Shown piece after piece: positions 1-7,825 of a DNA stretch of 7,825 bases. The position numbers and the translations under genes were made by a program. The notes beneath the pieces are model-generated. The model saw only the letters and a list, made by a program, of their open reading frames with translations, was not told the origin of the DNA and did no database searches. The stretch's first letter is position 1. Each line of letters starts with the position of its first letter. Source of the stretch: Pseudomonadota bacterium (GTDB taxonomy: Bacteria > Pseudomonadota > Alphaproteobacteria > Rhodospirillales > Magnetospirillaceae); NCBI GenBank assembly GCA_023437865.1, contig JAEZFE010000064.1, positions 1 through 7,825 on the forward strand, in the 5' to 3' direction.

Positions 1-2
1 GC

Positions 3-2042
<2,040 letters not shown>

Positions 2043-2061
2043 CACGCCCCCGCACGGGAAA

Positions 2062-2589
2062 TTACTCGCCGTACTCCGCCGCGCAATTGGGCGTCTCGTA
2101 CACACTCACCTTGACCAGGCGGGCGGTGCCGCCCGAGCGCTGGTGCACCGGCTTCGCCAGCTTGACGAACCAATGCCGGGCCAGACATTCGGCGGTGGGC
2201 TGAAACGGCACCACCGTCAGCTTGGTGCCCAGCCGGGTATCGGTGGTGGTGGTCTCGCCATGGGCGCGGACTTCCGCCTCCAGGCTAGCGATCCAGGAGG
2301 GGACGTCACCCGGCGGCGCAAACATCGCCAGCAATTCGCGGTCGGCCAAGGCGGCGATGAAGCCGTGGTCGCAGGGCTCGTCCACCGCCTTCAGCATTTC
2401 CTCTTTCAGGAAGCCGAAATCCACCACCATGTCGGTCTGCTCGCCGTCATGATGCAGGTCCACCGCCTCGCAGACTGCCTCGATGCCGTAACGGTGGCCG
2501 TGCACGTGCCGGCATTTCGAGCCGTGGGGCATGATGCGATCGCCGGCAACGATCTCGATGCGGCGGGTGACGCGGTAGGGCGCCGTCAT
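2062..2589 (-). CDS. queD: 6-carboxy-5,6,7,8-tetrahydropterin synthase family protein (QueD, long form)
   Basis: QueD converts 7,8-dihydroneopterin triphosphate to 6-carboxytetrahydropterin, the first committed step to preQ0 and queuosine. The 175-aa protein carries the family signature CxxxHGH (Cys26, His30, His32), a VDF motif (56-58), the Asp74-His75 pair, PTAE (131-134) and the late YETPNC motif with Glu165. It is longer than the E. coli enzyme (about 120 aa) because of an insertion of roughly 40 residues (about 80-125). Compared with the E. coli FEAAHRL motif, this protein reads IVAGDRI, so Asp17 (codon 2539-2541) replaces the first zinc-binding His. Activity is thus less certain than the family assignment. 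The ATG lies 10 bases after the queE stop. A GAAGG ribosome-binding site overlaps that TGA, implying coupled translation. A 6-pyruvoyltetrahydropterin synthase is the main alternative, but the queE neighbour favours QueD. Confidence 0.9.
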   Translation of the reverse strand: MTAPYRVTRRIEIVAGDRIMPHGSKCRHVHGHRYGIEAVCEAVDLHHDGEQTDMVVDFGFLKEEMLKAVDEPCDHGFIAALADRELLAMFAPPGDVPSWIASLEAEVRAHGETTTTDTRLGTKLTVVPFQPTAECLARHWFVKLAKPVHQRSGGTARLVKVSVYETPNCAAEYGE

Positions 2590-2599
2590 GGGAAAGCCT

Positions 2600-3220
2600 T
2601 CACGGAATGCCGAGGATCTTGTGGGTCTGCAAGCTGAGCCGCCAGCCCGGATGCGTCAAGCAATACTCCACGCATGCCTGGGTGTTGGCGGCGCGGTCCG
2701 GCCCATCCATGGGCTGCAGGAAATGATGACGGAACGGCAGGCGCACCAGCGCCGCCGGGTCCAGCCCGGCCTGTGGCCACACCAGCTTCAGTTCCTCGCC
2801 CACCGTCACCGCCAGCTCGGTGCCGGCCTTGGGGCTGACGCATACCCAGTCGATGCCGGGCGGCAACGCGCGGGTGCCGTTGGTCTCGACGGCGATCTCG
2901 AAGCCCCGTGCATGCAGTTCGTCGATCAGTGCCGCATCCAGTTGAAGCGAGGGCTCGCCGCCGGTGCAGACCACATAAGGCTGCCCGCCGTGCCCCTGCG
3001 GCCACAGCGCCGCCACCGCGCTGGCCAGCGCCTCGGCGCCGGCGAATTTGTCGCCGCCGACGAAATCGGTGTCGCAAAAGCGGCACTGGGCGGCGGCGCG
3101 GTCGTCCTCGCGGCCGCTCCACAGATTGCAGCCCGCGAAGCGCAGGAACACCGCCGCGCGCCCCGCCTGGCCGCCCTCACCCTGAAGCGTGAAGAAAAGT
3201 TCTTTGACGGTATAGGTCAA
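2600..3220 (-). CDS. queE: 7-carboxy-7-deazaguanine synthase (radical SAM enzyme QueE)
   Basis: QueE is a radical SAM enzyme that rearranges 6-carboxytetrahydropterin, the product of QueD, into 7-carboxy-7-deazaguanine. The 206-aa protein begins with the typical FFTLQGEG motif (residues 9-16). Its cluster-binding cysteines are Cys31, Cys46 and Cys49, spaced CX14CX2C. This variant of the radical SAM CX3CX2C motif is known from some proteobacterial QueE proteins. CDTDF follows at 49-53, CTGGEP at 85-90 and a VETNGT motif further on. The end, LSLQTHKILGIP, is also typical, so the gene looks complete. The start is a TTG that overlaps the TGA of the preceding gene by 4 bases (TTGA, 3217-3220). No ATG or GTG fits the family N-terminus and I see no clear Shine-Dalgarno sequence, so initiation probably depends on coupling to the 113-aa gene. 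Confidence 0.95.
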   Translation of the reverse strand: MTYTVKELFFTLQGEGGQAGRAAVFLRFAGCNLWSGREDDRAAAQCRFCDTDFVGGDKFAGAEALASAVAALWPQGHGGQPYVVCTGGEPSLQLDAALIDELHARGFEIAVETNGTRALPPGIDWVCVSPKAGTELAVTVGEELKLVWPQAGLDPAALVRLPFRHHFLQPMDGPDRAANTQACVEYCLTHPGWRLSLQTHKILGIP

Positions 3221-3558
3221 TGATCGCTGCCGTGAAGCACCTGGCCGGCAATGCCGGTATCGTAGCTCGCGCCGTCAACGGGCAGCGTCACCGCATAGGG
3301 GAAGCTGGCGCGGATCAGGCCCTTGCGTTCCAGCGCTACCCACACCGCCTGATTGCCCAGGCCGGTGGCATCGCGCGACATCATCACCTTGCGGCCGACG
3401 TGGAAATGGTCGCCATGCGGGCGCGGCAGGGTGGTCAGCACCTTTTCGCCGGACTCGGTGGTGGTGCAGCTCTCGGGATGCCGGGCCAGTTCCTGGAACA
3501 GCACCAGGGTCTTGCACTGCAACGGATTCAGCTTGAGTGGGTTCACTTTCGGCGGCAT
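3217..3558 (-). CDS. Conserved-looking hypothetical protein, 113 aa, translationally coupled to queE
   Basis: I do not recognise a named family. The 113-aa protein is soluble, with no signal peptide or membrane segment. It opens with a basic stretch (MPPKVNPLKLNPLQ) followed by a probable helix (about 14-26, KTLVLFQELARH). A middle part is rich in His (PHGDHFHVG, about 47-55). Then comes a stretch that looks like a winged-helix or MarR-like core (GLGNQAVWVALERKGLIRASFP, read as short segments around 66-88), and it ends in a hydrophilic tail, HGSDH. The ATG is well supported by an AAGGAG ribosome-binding site (3565-3570) with a 6-base spacer. The stop overlaps the queE start by 4 bases. That linkage suggests a role near queuosine synthesis or its control, but this is inference from position only. 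The winged-helix reading is a weak impression. Confidence 0.8.
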   Translation of the reverse strand: MPPKVNPLKLNPLQCKTLVLFQELARHPESCTTTESGEKVLTTLPRPHGDHFHVGRKVMMSRDATGLGNQAVWVALERKGLIRASFPYAVTLPVDGASYDTGIAGQVLHGSDH

Positions 3559-3691
3559 GGGAGACTCCTTGTTGCCCGGGGATTAACCACGACCGGGCAC
3601 GTTTTCAAGCAGTTTAACCACCAAGGGCATGTCAGGCACCAAGACAAAGTGCCCGGGCGCCGCCCAAGCCCTTGGTGACCTTGGCGGGGAA
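3559..3691 (-). promoter_or_regulatory. Structured leader before the 113-aa gene, queE and queD; possible attenuator or repeat relic
   Basis: This 133-bp gap separates the rsmE stop from the 113-aa gene. It contains a perfect 10-bp inverted repeat (3619-3628 with 3668-3677). Its arms enclose two small hairpins, 3635-3639 with 3649-3653 and 3655-3658 with 3662-3665, giving a three-way-junction shape in minus-strand RNA. A second set of arms competes: 3593-3600 can pair with 3649-3656 (8 bp), which would disrupt the inner hairpins and interleave with the 10-bp stem. Alternatively, 3593-3599 can pair with 3573-3579 (7 bp), ending 2 bases before the AAGGAG ribosome-binding site. No U-tract follows any stem, so it does not look like an ordinary intrinsic terminator. 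The CACCAAGG/CTTGGTG wording also resembles dispersed intergenic repeats seen in many bacteria. Regulation is a hypothesis. Confidence 0.45.
3619..3677. repeat. Perfect 10-bp inverted repeat (CACCAAGGGC/GCCCTTGGTG) with 39-bp centre
   Basis: The arms at 3619-3628 and 3668-3677 are exact reverse complements. CACCAAG recurs at 3637-3643, and CCTTGG recurs at 3679-3684. The whole stretch therefore reads as a degenerate palindromic cluster of CACCAAG-type words inside the rsmE to 113-aa-gene gap. This could be an RNA stem in the leader of the downstream operon, or a relic of a short dispersed repeat. Confidence 0.7.
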
Positions 3692-4426
3692 TTACTGGCG
3701 CGGGCCGCGCGACCAGTCGCCCTTGATCGCCTGCACGATACTGAGCGCCGCGATGGCCGCCGTCTCGGCGCGCAGGATGCGCGGGCCCAGCGAGACCGGC
3801 TTGGCGAAGGGCAGCTTGGCGAGAGCCGCGCGTTCCTCCGGCGCGAAGCCGCCCTCGGGACCGACCAGGACCGCCAGTGGGCCAGCAGGCAAGCCGGCCA
3901 ACATTTCGGCGATGGGCGCGCCGGTGCCGGTCTCGTCGAGGAACAACAGCGTGCGGGCGACATCCCAGCCGGCCAGCGCCTTGTCGAGCGGTGCGGGCTC
4001 CATCACCACCGGCACGCTCAGCCGCTCGCATTGCTCGGCGGCCTCCACCATGTGGGCGCTCAGGCGTTCGGTGTTGACCCGGCTCATCACCGTCCGGCGG
4101 GTGAATACCGGCCACAATGCCGAAGCTCCCAATTCGGACGCCTTCTCGGCCACCAGATCGATGCGCTCCTTCTTGATGGGCGCGGCGACCAGCCACAGAT
4201 CGGGCCCGGCGGCCTGGGGCCGGGTCTGGGCATCGAGCGTGATGGCGACGGCATTCTTGGCTACGTGGGCGAAGGTGCCGCGCCACTCGCCGTCACGGCC
4301 ATTGAACACCAGCACGTCCTCGCCCGCCTTGGCGCGCATGACGTTGGCGACGTAATGGGCGTGCTCCTTGCAGAGCGCCAGCGGGCCGGGGCCGAGATCG
4401 GCGGTAACGTAGAGGCGAATGGTCAT
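3692..4426 (-). CDS. rsmE: 16S rRNA (uracil(1498)-N3)-methyltransferase RsmE
   Basis: RsmE is a SPOUT-class, SAM-dependent methyltransferase that makes m3U1498 in 16S rRNA of the 30S subunit. The 244-aa product has the usual length. An N-terminal PUA-like RNA-binding part (about 1-70) precedes the trefoil-knot domain. That domain carries the family sequences KKERIDLVAEKASELG (85-100), EQCERLSVP (131-139), LVGPEGGF (187-194) and SLGPRILRAETAA (212-224), the last two forming the SAM-binding knot. I chose the ATG at 4426; a GTG at 4432 would add two residues. Neither has a recognisable Shine-Dalgarno sequence, and the upstream bases instead contain CCTCCT. The gene follows the nfeD-like gene by about 36 bases, so read-through from the qmcA transcript is plausible. 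Confidence 0.96.
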   Translation of the reverse strand: MTIRLYVTADLGPGPLALCKEHAHYVANVMRAKAGEDVLVFNGRDGEWRGTFAHVAKNAVAITLDAQTRPQAAGPDLWLVAAPIKKERIDLVAEKASELGASALWPVFTRRTVMSRVNTERLSAHMVEAAEQCERLSVPVVMEPAPLDKALAGWDVARTLLFLDETGTGAPIAEMLAGLPAGPLAVLVGPEGGFAPEERAALAKLPFAKPVSLGPRILRAETAAIAALSIVQAIKGDWSRGPRQ

Positions 4427-4462
4427 CGTCACGTTCTAGGGCAGGAGGCGCGCACAGGCAAC

Positions 4463-4900
4463 CTACTCCACCCGCTCTACCCGCAGCGCGATCCCGTCGA
4501 CGCCGACCACCTTGACCCGCGCCCCCACCGGCAGATCCTCGCCGGTCACCTTCCAGGTGGAATCGCCAACCTTCATGCGGCCCTGCCCGTCGAGGATGGG
4601 CGTGATCAGCGTGTGGATGGTGCCGATGTATTGCTGGGCGCGGCGGTTGAGCATCGGCTCGTCGGTCACCGGCTGCTGAAGGCGGGCGTACAGCCTGCGG
4701 CCGGCCAGCAGGCAGATGACGGTGAGCAGCGCGAACAGCAGCGCGGCGGCCTGCCAGGTCATGGTCGGGAACATGTAAGCGGCCACACCGGTCAGCAGGG
4801 CGGCGGCCCCCGGCCACAGCAGGAAGGTCCCGGGCACCACCACCTCCAGTGCGATCAGCACGAAGCCCAGGATCAGCCAATGCCAGAAATCGATGTCCAT
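4463..4900 (-). CDS. NfeD-like membrane protein (YbbJ type), partner of the SPFH protein
   Basis: This is a 145-aa inner-membrane protein of the NfeD family, which is typically encoded next to SPFH/stomatin proteins and thought to act with them in membrane quality control or microdomain organisation. Hydrophobic segments lie at about 6-27, 29-45 and 48-65. They are followed by a soluble C-terminal OB-fold domain (about 80-145) with the typical pattern of glycines and valines (IGTIHTLITPILDGQG, then VGARVKVVGVDG). The frame is open further upstream, but the ATG at 4900 is preferred. It has an AGGAG ribosome-binding site 6 bases upstream and begins just before the first membrane segment, and upstream extension would overlap the SPFH gene. 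The SPFH stop is 22 bases upstream, indicating one operon. There is no N-terminal protease domain, so it is the short NfeD type. Confidence 0.93.
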   Translation of the reverse strand: MDIDFWHWLILGFVLIALEVVVPGTFLLWPGAAALLTGVAAYMFPTMTWQAAALLFALLTVICLLAGRRLYARLQQPVTDEPMLNRRAQQYIGTIHTLITPILDGQGRMKVGDSTWKVTGEDLPVGARVKVVGVDGIALRVERVE

Positions 4901-4922
4901 GGGCCGCTCCTCGCCCGCGGGC

Positions 4923-5903
<981 letters not shown>

Positions 5904-5974
5904 GACGAGCTCCGTTCAATCGCTGCCAGTGCAAGGATACCCCAAGCGTCCTCGCCTGTCGCGTGCGGAAGCCG

Positions 5975-6151
5975 TCAGGCGATGCGCCTCTCTTCCTCCG
6001 GCGGTGGTCGGCGCACGGCTTTGCGGTAAGCCGGTTCGGGGATCCAGGCGCGGTGGCAATCGCCGCACCAGCCAACCTTCCCCAAATGGTCGGAAAGCAG
6101 GCGATGGTTCTGCGACCCGCAATGCGGGCAGCTCTGATCGGCGTTTTGCAT
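5975..6151 (-). CDS. Small zinc-ribbon protein, 58 aa, unknown function
   Basis: A short open frame on the minus strand starts at ATG 6151 and ends at TGA 5975-5977. The 58-aa product has two CxxC knuckles, SCPHCG (Cys8, Cys11) and WCGDCH (Cys29, Cys32), 17 residues apart. That is a classic zinc-ribbon layout. A basic and proline/glutamate-rich tail follows (AVRRPPPEEERRIA). The regular cysteine pairs, conserved-looking Trp residues next to the second knuckle and a plausible GGGG ribosome-binding site about 8 bases upstream support it as a real gene. It could bind nucleic acid or a protein partner; the fold alone does not say which. It is the first gene of the minus-strand run, 71 bases upstream of qmcA, and borders the AT-rich divergent region where its promoter should lie. 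Confidence 0.8.
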   Translation of the reverse strand: MQNADQSCPHCGSQNHRLLSDHLGKVGWCGDCHRAWIPEPAYRKAVRRPPPEEERRIA

Positions 6152-6163
6152 GGTTGAACCCCG

Positions 6164-6234
6164 GCGCTAAACGAGCGAGGCCGGAGCGTATGCTTTTATC
6201 AGCAACAAATACCACTATACTTATGGTTTAGCGC
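6164..6234. repeat. Perfect 9-bp inverted repeat GCGCTAAAC/GTTTAGCGC, 53-bp spacing
   Basis: The arms at 6164-6172 and 6226-6234 are exact reverse complements. They flank an AT-rich stretch containing the TATAGT box on the minus strand. The inner arm lies 12 bases before the zinc-ribbon ATG. Two inverted half-sites around a promoter could be operator sites, or the arms could pair in a leader RNA. Function is not shown. Confidence 0.5.
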
Positions 6235-6290
6235 TTGATCCTTCTGATCATTAAAGTGGCAATATTATGTCTTCTTGAGATGTTTTGTGG

Positions 6291-6312
6291 GTAAAACTTT
6301 GTAAAATTTTAC
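6291..6312. repeat. Tandem 10-bp repeat GTAAAACTTT/GTAAAATTTT ending in palindrome GTAAAATTTTAC
   Basis: Two adjacent 10-bp units (6291-6300 and 6301-6310) differ at one base. The second unit extends into a perfect 12-bp palindrome at 6301-6312. This arrangement, one helical turn apart and about 75 bases before the gpsA start, looks like a regulator-binding site or an AT-rich upstream element. No regulator can be named. Confidence 0.5.
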
Positions 6313-6386
6313 GCATTGCCGGCTGTTGCCGTGGCTGGCGCGGACGGGCATAAACCGAGCATCCGGATTAATGGTTGGGGATGGGC

Positions 6387-7379
6387 ATGGACAGCATCGG
6401 CATCGTGGGCGCGGGTGCGTGGGGCACGGCTCTGGCGGCGACTGCGCGCCGGGCGGGCCGCAAGGTGAGCCTGTGGGCGCGTGAGAGCGAGTTGGCCCAG
6501 GCCATCAACGCCACCCGCCGCAACACCCTGTACCTGCCCGACGTCGAACTGGCCGAAGGCATCCGGGCCACCACGGACCTGGCCGAGGTGGCGGCGGCCG
6601 ACGCTTTGCTGCTGGTTACCCCGGCCCAGCATCTGCGCGCCGCTTGCCGTTCACTGGCGCCGTTGTGGCGCGCGGGTGTTCCGGCGGTGATTTGTGCCAA
6701 GGGCATCGAGCAAACCACCGGCGCCATGATGACCGAGGTGGTGGAGGCCGAGTTGCCCGCCGCCGCCATCGCCGTGCTGTCGGGCCCCACCTTCGCCATC
6801 GAGGTGGCACGCGGCCTGCCCACCGCCGTGACCCTGGCCTGTGCCGACGCCGCCTTGGGCCAGGCGCTGGTCGAAGCCATCGGCACCACCAGCTTCCGCC
6901 CTTATCTGGCTGACGATCTGGTCGGCGCCGAGATTGGCGGCGCGGTCAAGAACGTGCTGGCCATCGCCTGCGGCATCGTCGAGGGCCGCGGCCTGGGCGA
7001 CAACGCCCGTGCCGCCTTGATCACCCGCGGCCTGGCCGAACTGACCCGGCTGGCTGTCGCCAAGGGCGGCCGGCCCGAGACGCTGATGGGATTGTCGGGC
7101 CTGGGCGACCTGATCCTCACCGCGTCCTCGCCGCAGTCACGCAACTACTCGCTGGGCCTGGCCCTGGGCGAGGGCAGGAGCCTGAGCGACATCCTCAGCC
7201 AGCGCCGCGCGGTAACCGAAGGCGTATGGAGCGCCGGCGCGGTGGTTGAAATGGCGGCATCCCTGGGGGCCGAGATGCCCATCTGCCAGGCGGTTGACGC
7301 GGTCATCAACAAAGGTGCCGCCCTTGATGAGGCCATCCGCGCCCTGCTCTCGCGCCCGTTCCGGGCCGAGGGCGTGTAG
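6387..7379 (+). CDS. gpsA: NAD(P)H-dependent glycerol-3-phosphate dehydrogenase
   Basis: GpsA reduces dihydroxyacetone phosphate to sn-glycerol-3-phosphate in the cytoplasm, feeding phospholipid synthesis. The 330-aa protein has the usual length. The N-terminal Rossmann fold opens with the dinucleotide-binding motif GIVGAGAWGTALA. It is followed by LWARE (cofactor selection region), the LLLVTPAQHL strand, CAKGIE, and the substrate motif LSGPTFAIEVA. The C-terminal helical domain has the catalytic lysine in GGAVKNVLAIACG (Lys188), then LMGLSGLGDLILT and SRNYSLG, all typical. Several in-frame starts exist: TTG 6375, ATG 6381 and ATG 6387. I chose 6387 because it places the Rossmann motif at the usual distance and has a G-rich stretch (GGGG) about 6-7 bases upstream. 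It is probably the first gene of an operon with yciI and the EVE gene. Confidence 0.97.
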   Translation: MDSIGIVGAGAWGTALAATARRAGRKVSLWARESELAQAINATRRNTLYLPDVELAEGIRATTDLAEVAAADALLLVTPAQHLRAACRSLAPLWRAGVPAVICAKGIEQTTGAMMTEVVEAELPAAAIAVLSGPTFAIEVARGLPTAVTLACADAALGQALVEAIGTTSFRPYLADDLVGAEIGGAVKNVLAIACGIVEGRGLGDNARAALITRGLAELTRLAVAKGGRPETLMGLSGLGDLILTASSPQSRNYSLGLALGEGRSLSDILSQRRAVTEGVWSAGAVVEMAASLGAEMPICQAVDAVINKGAALDEAIRALLSRPFRAEGV

Positions 7380-7465
7380 CTTTCTTCAGTCCCAGGATCG
7401 CAAGCCTCTTGGTGCGGGGCCGTCTTGGTGGTGAAATCGATCCCCCCTATAGCAAGAGGTGTGTG

Positions 7466-7741
7466 ATGTTCGTCGTTCATTGCCAGGACAAGCCCGGCGC
7501 CCAGCAGGTCCGTCTCGACAACCGTGCCGCCCACCTGGAATTCCTGAAGGCCAATATCGACAAGATCGTGATGGCCGGCCCGGTGCAGACCGATGACCGC
7601 ACCGGCATGGTGGGCTCGGTGCTGGTGCTGGATTTCGCCGAGCGCGCCGAACTGGACGCTTTCCTGGCCCAGGACCCCTATGCCAAGGCCGGCCTGTTCG
7701 CCGCGGTGACCGTGCTGCCCTATAAGAAGGTGCTGCCGTGA
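7466..7741 (+). CDS. YciI-family protein (YCII domain), 91 aa
   Basis: This is a small, single-domain protein of the YciI/YCII family, a ferredoxin-like fold whose members carry a putative active site of conserved His and Asp residues; the reaction is generally unknown. Features visible here are the starting strand MFVVHCQDKPGA, the DNRAAHLEFL helix with the conserved His23, a VMAGPVQTDD strand, and the QDPYAKAGLF motif near the end, typical of the family. The ATG at 7466 has AGAGG about 6 bases upstream. The frame is open further upstream, to a GTG at 7409, but that extension has no family match. It lies 86 bases after gpsA and overlaps the following EVE-domain gene by 4 bases (GTGA). Confidence 0.92.
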   Translation: MFVVHCQDKPGAQQVRLDNRAAHLEFLKANIDKIVMAGPVQTDDRTGMVGSVLVLDFAERAELDAFLAQDPYAKAGLFAAVTVLPYKKVLP

Positions 7742-7825
7742 CAGCCTTCTGGCTGGTCAAGTCCGAGCCGGGCGCCTGGTCGTGGGACGATCAGGTGCGC
7801 GATCAGGTGACGGCATGGACCGGCG
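7738..7825 (+). CDS. EVE-domain protein (thymocyte nuclear protein 1-like), N-terminus only
   Basis: The gene starts with GTG at 7738, overlapping the TGA of the yciI-family gene, and runs off the window after about 29 codons. The visible start, TAFWLVKSEPGAWSWDDQV followed by TAWTG, is the characteristic N-terminus of EVE-domain proteins. These have a PUA/YTH-like fold and are thought to bind modified bases in DNA or RNA. A gpsA, yciI, EVE order is, to my recollection, common in alphaproteobacteria, which supports the call. The rest of the domain, including most of the binding pocket, is not visible. Confidence 0.9.
   Translation, partial: MTAFWLVKSEPGAWSWDDQVRDQVTAWTG

Larger units (their letters stand above)
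6152..6386. promoter_or_regulatory. AT-rich divergent intergenic region between the zinc-ribbon gene and gpsA
   Basis: These 235 bases separate two divergent genes. The section from about 6185 to 6315 is strikingly AT-rich against the GC-rich surroundings, as expected for promoters reading both ways. Minus-strand TATAGT (complement of 6215-6220) and plus-strand TATTAT (6263-6268) and TAAAAT (6302-6307) resemble -10 boxes. TTGAGA (6275-6280) resembles a -35 box but is 21 bases from TAAAAT, too far for a normal spacer. I therefore cannot name an exact promoter. The region also holds the inverted repeats listed separately. I see no RNA gene or convincing reading frame in it. Confidence 0.6.

Noticed and set aside
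2043..2061. Possible bidirectional terminator between the kinase and queD.
   Set aside because: Only a 4-bp CCCG/CGGG pairing with a 2-base loop and no T-tract is present, so it cannot form a useful hairpin.
3583..3630. A 15-aa minus-strand frame (MPLVVKLLENVPGRG) in the leader, as a possible leader peptide.
   Set aside because: There is no ribosome-binding site before its ATG and no run of a regulatory amino acid. It overlaps the inverted repeats, which explain the sequence better.
5904..5974. Sigma-54-like promoter (TTGGGGTATCCTTGCA on the minus strand) before qmcA.
   Set aside because: The GG and GC elements are 9 rather than 10 bases apart and the CAC of the consensus is missing.
5916..6215. 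A 99-codon minus-strand frame overlapping the zinc-ribbon gene.
   Set aside because: The composition is arginine/proline-rich with no motif. The alternative frame with paired CxxC motifs is far more convincing.
6303..6345. GC-rich hairpin GCCGGC/GCTGGC before gpsA as a terminator.
   Set aside because: The stem is short, has a G-U pair and no T-tract, and no gene upstream on that strand needs a terminator there.

Overview
The window is GC-rich, almost gap-free bacterial chromosome. The protein types suggest an alphaproteobacterium, probably Rhodospirillales and Magnetospirillum-like. These include a hybrid sensor kinase, a long-form QueD, a QueE with a CX14CX2C cluster motif, and a gpsA-yciI-EVE gene string. 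The taxon is my inference from recalled similarity, not from a search. I see no mobile element, CRISPR array, tRNA or rRNA.

Layout. (1) 1-2042, + strand: the C-terminal part of a membrane-anchored hybrid histidine kinase whose 5' end lies outside the window. (2) 2062-6151, - strand: seven genes, in transcription order a 58-aa zinc-ribbon protein, a QmcA-type SPFH protein, its NfeD-like partner, the 16S rRNA methyltransferase RsmE, a 113-aa protein of unknown function, QueE and QueD. The last three are tightly packed and form a likely queuosine/7-deazaguanine sub-operon. A 133-bp leader with competing inverted repeats lies in front of it. (3) 6152-6386: a divergent, AT-rich intergenic region with palindromes and inverted repeats. 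(4) 6387-7825, + strand: gpsA (glycerol-3-phosphate dehydrogenase), a YciI-family protein and the start of an EVE-domain protein that overlaps yciI by 4 bases.

How the genes fit together. QueD and QueE catalyse consecutive steps on the way to 7-cyano-7-deazaguanine (preQ0), the precursor of tRNA queuosine; QueC is not in the window. The SPFH and NfeD proteins form a known membrane-protein pair. RsmE is a housekeeping rRNA modifier. GpsA supplies glycerol-3-phosphate for phospholipids.

Most content is ordinary housekeeping. The points most worth checking are an Asp in QueD where the family has a zinc-binding His, the leader with mutually exclusive pairings in front of the 113-aa gene, queE and queD, the uncharacterised 113-aa protein coupled to queE, and the short zinc-ribbon gene beside the SPFH/NfeD pair.
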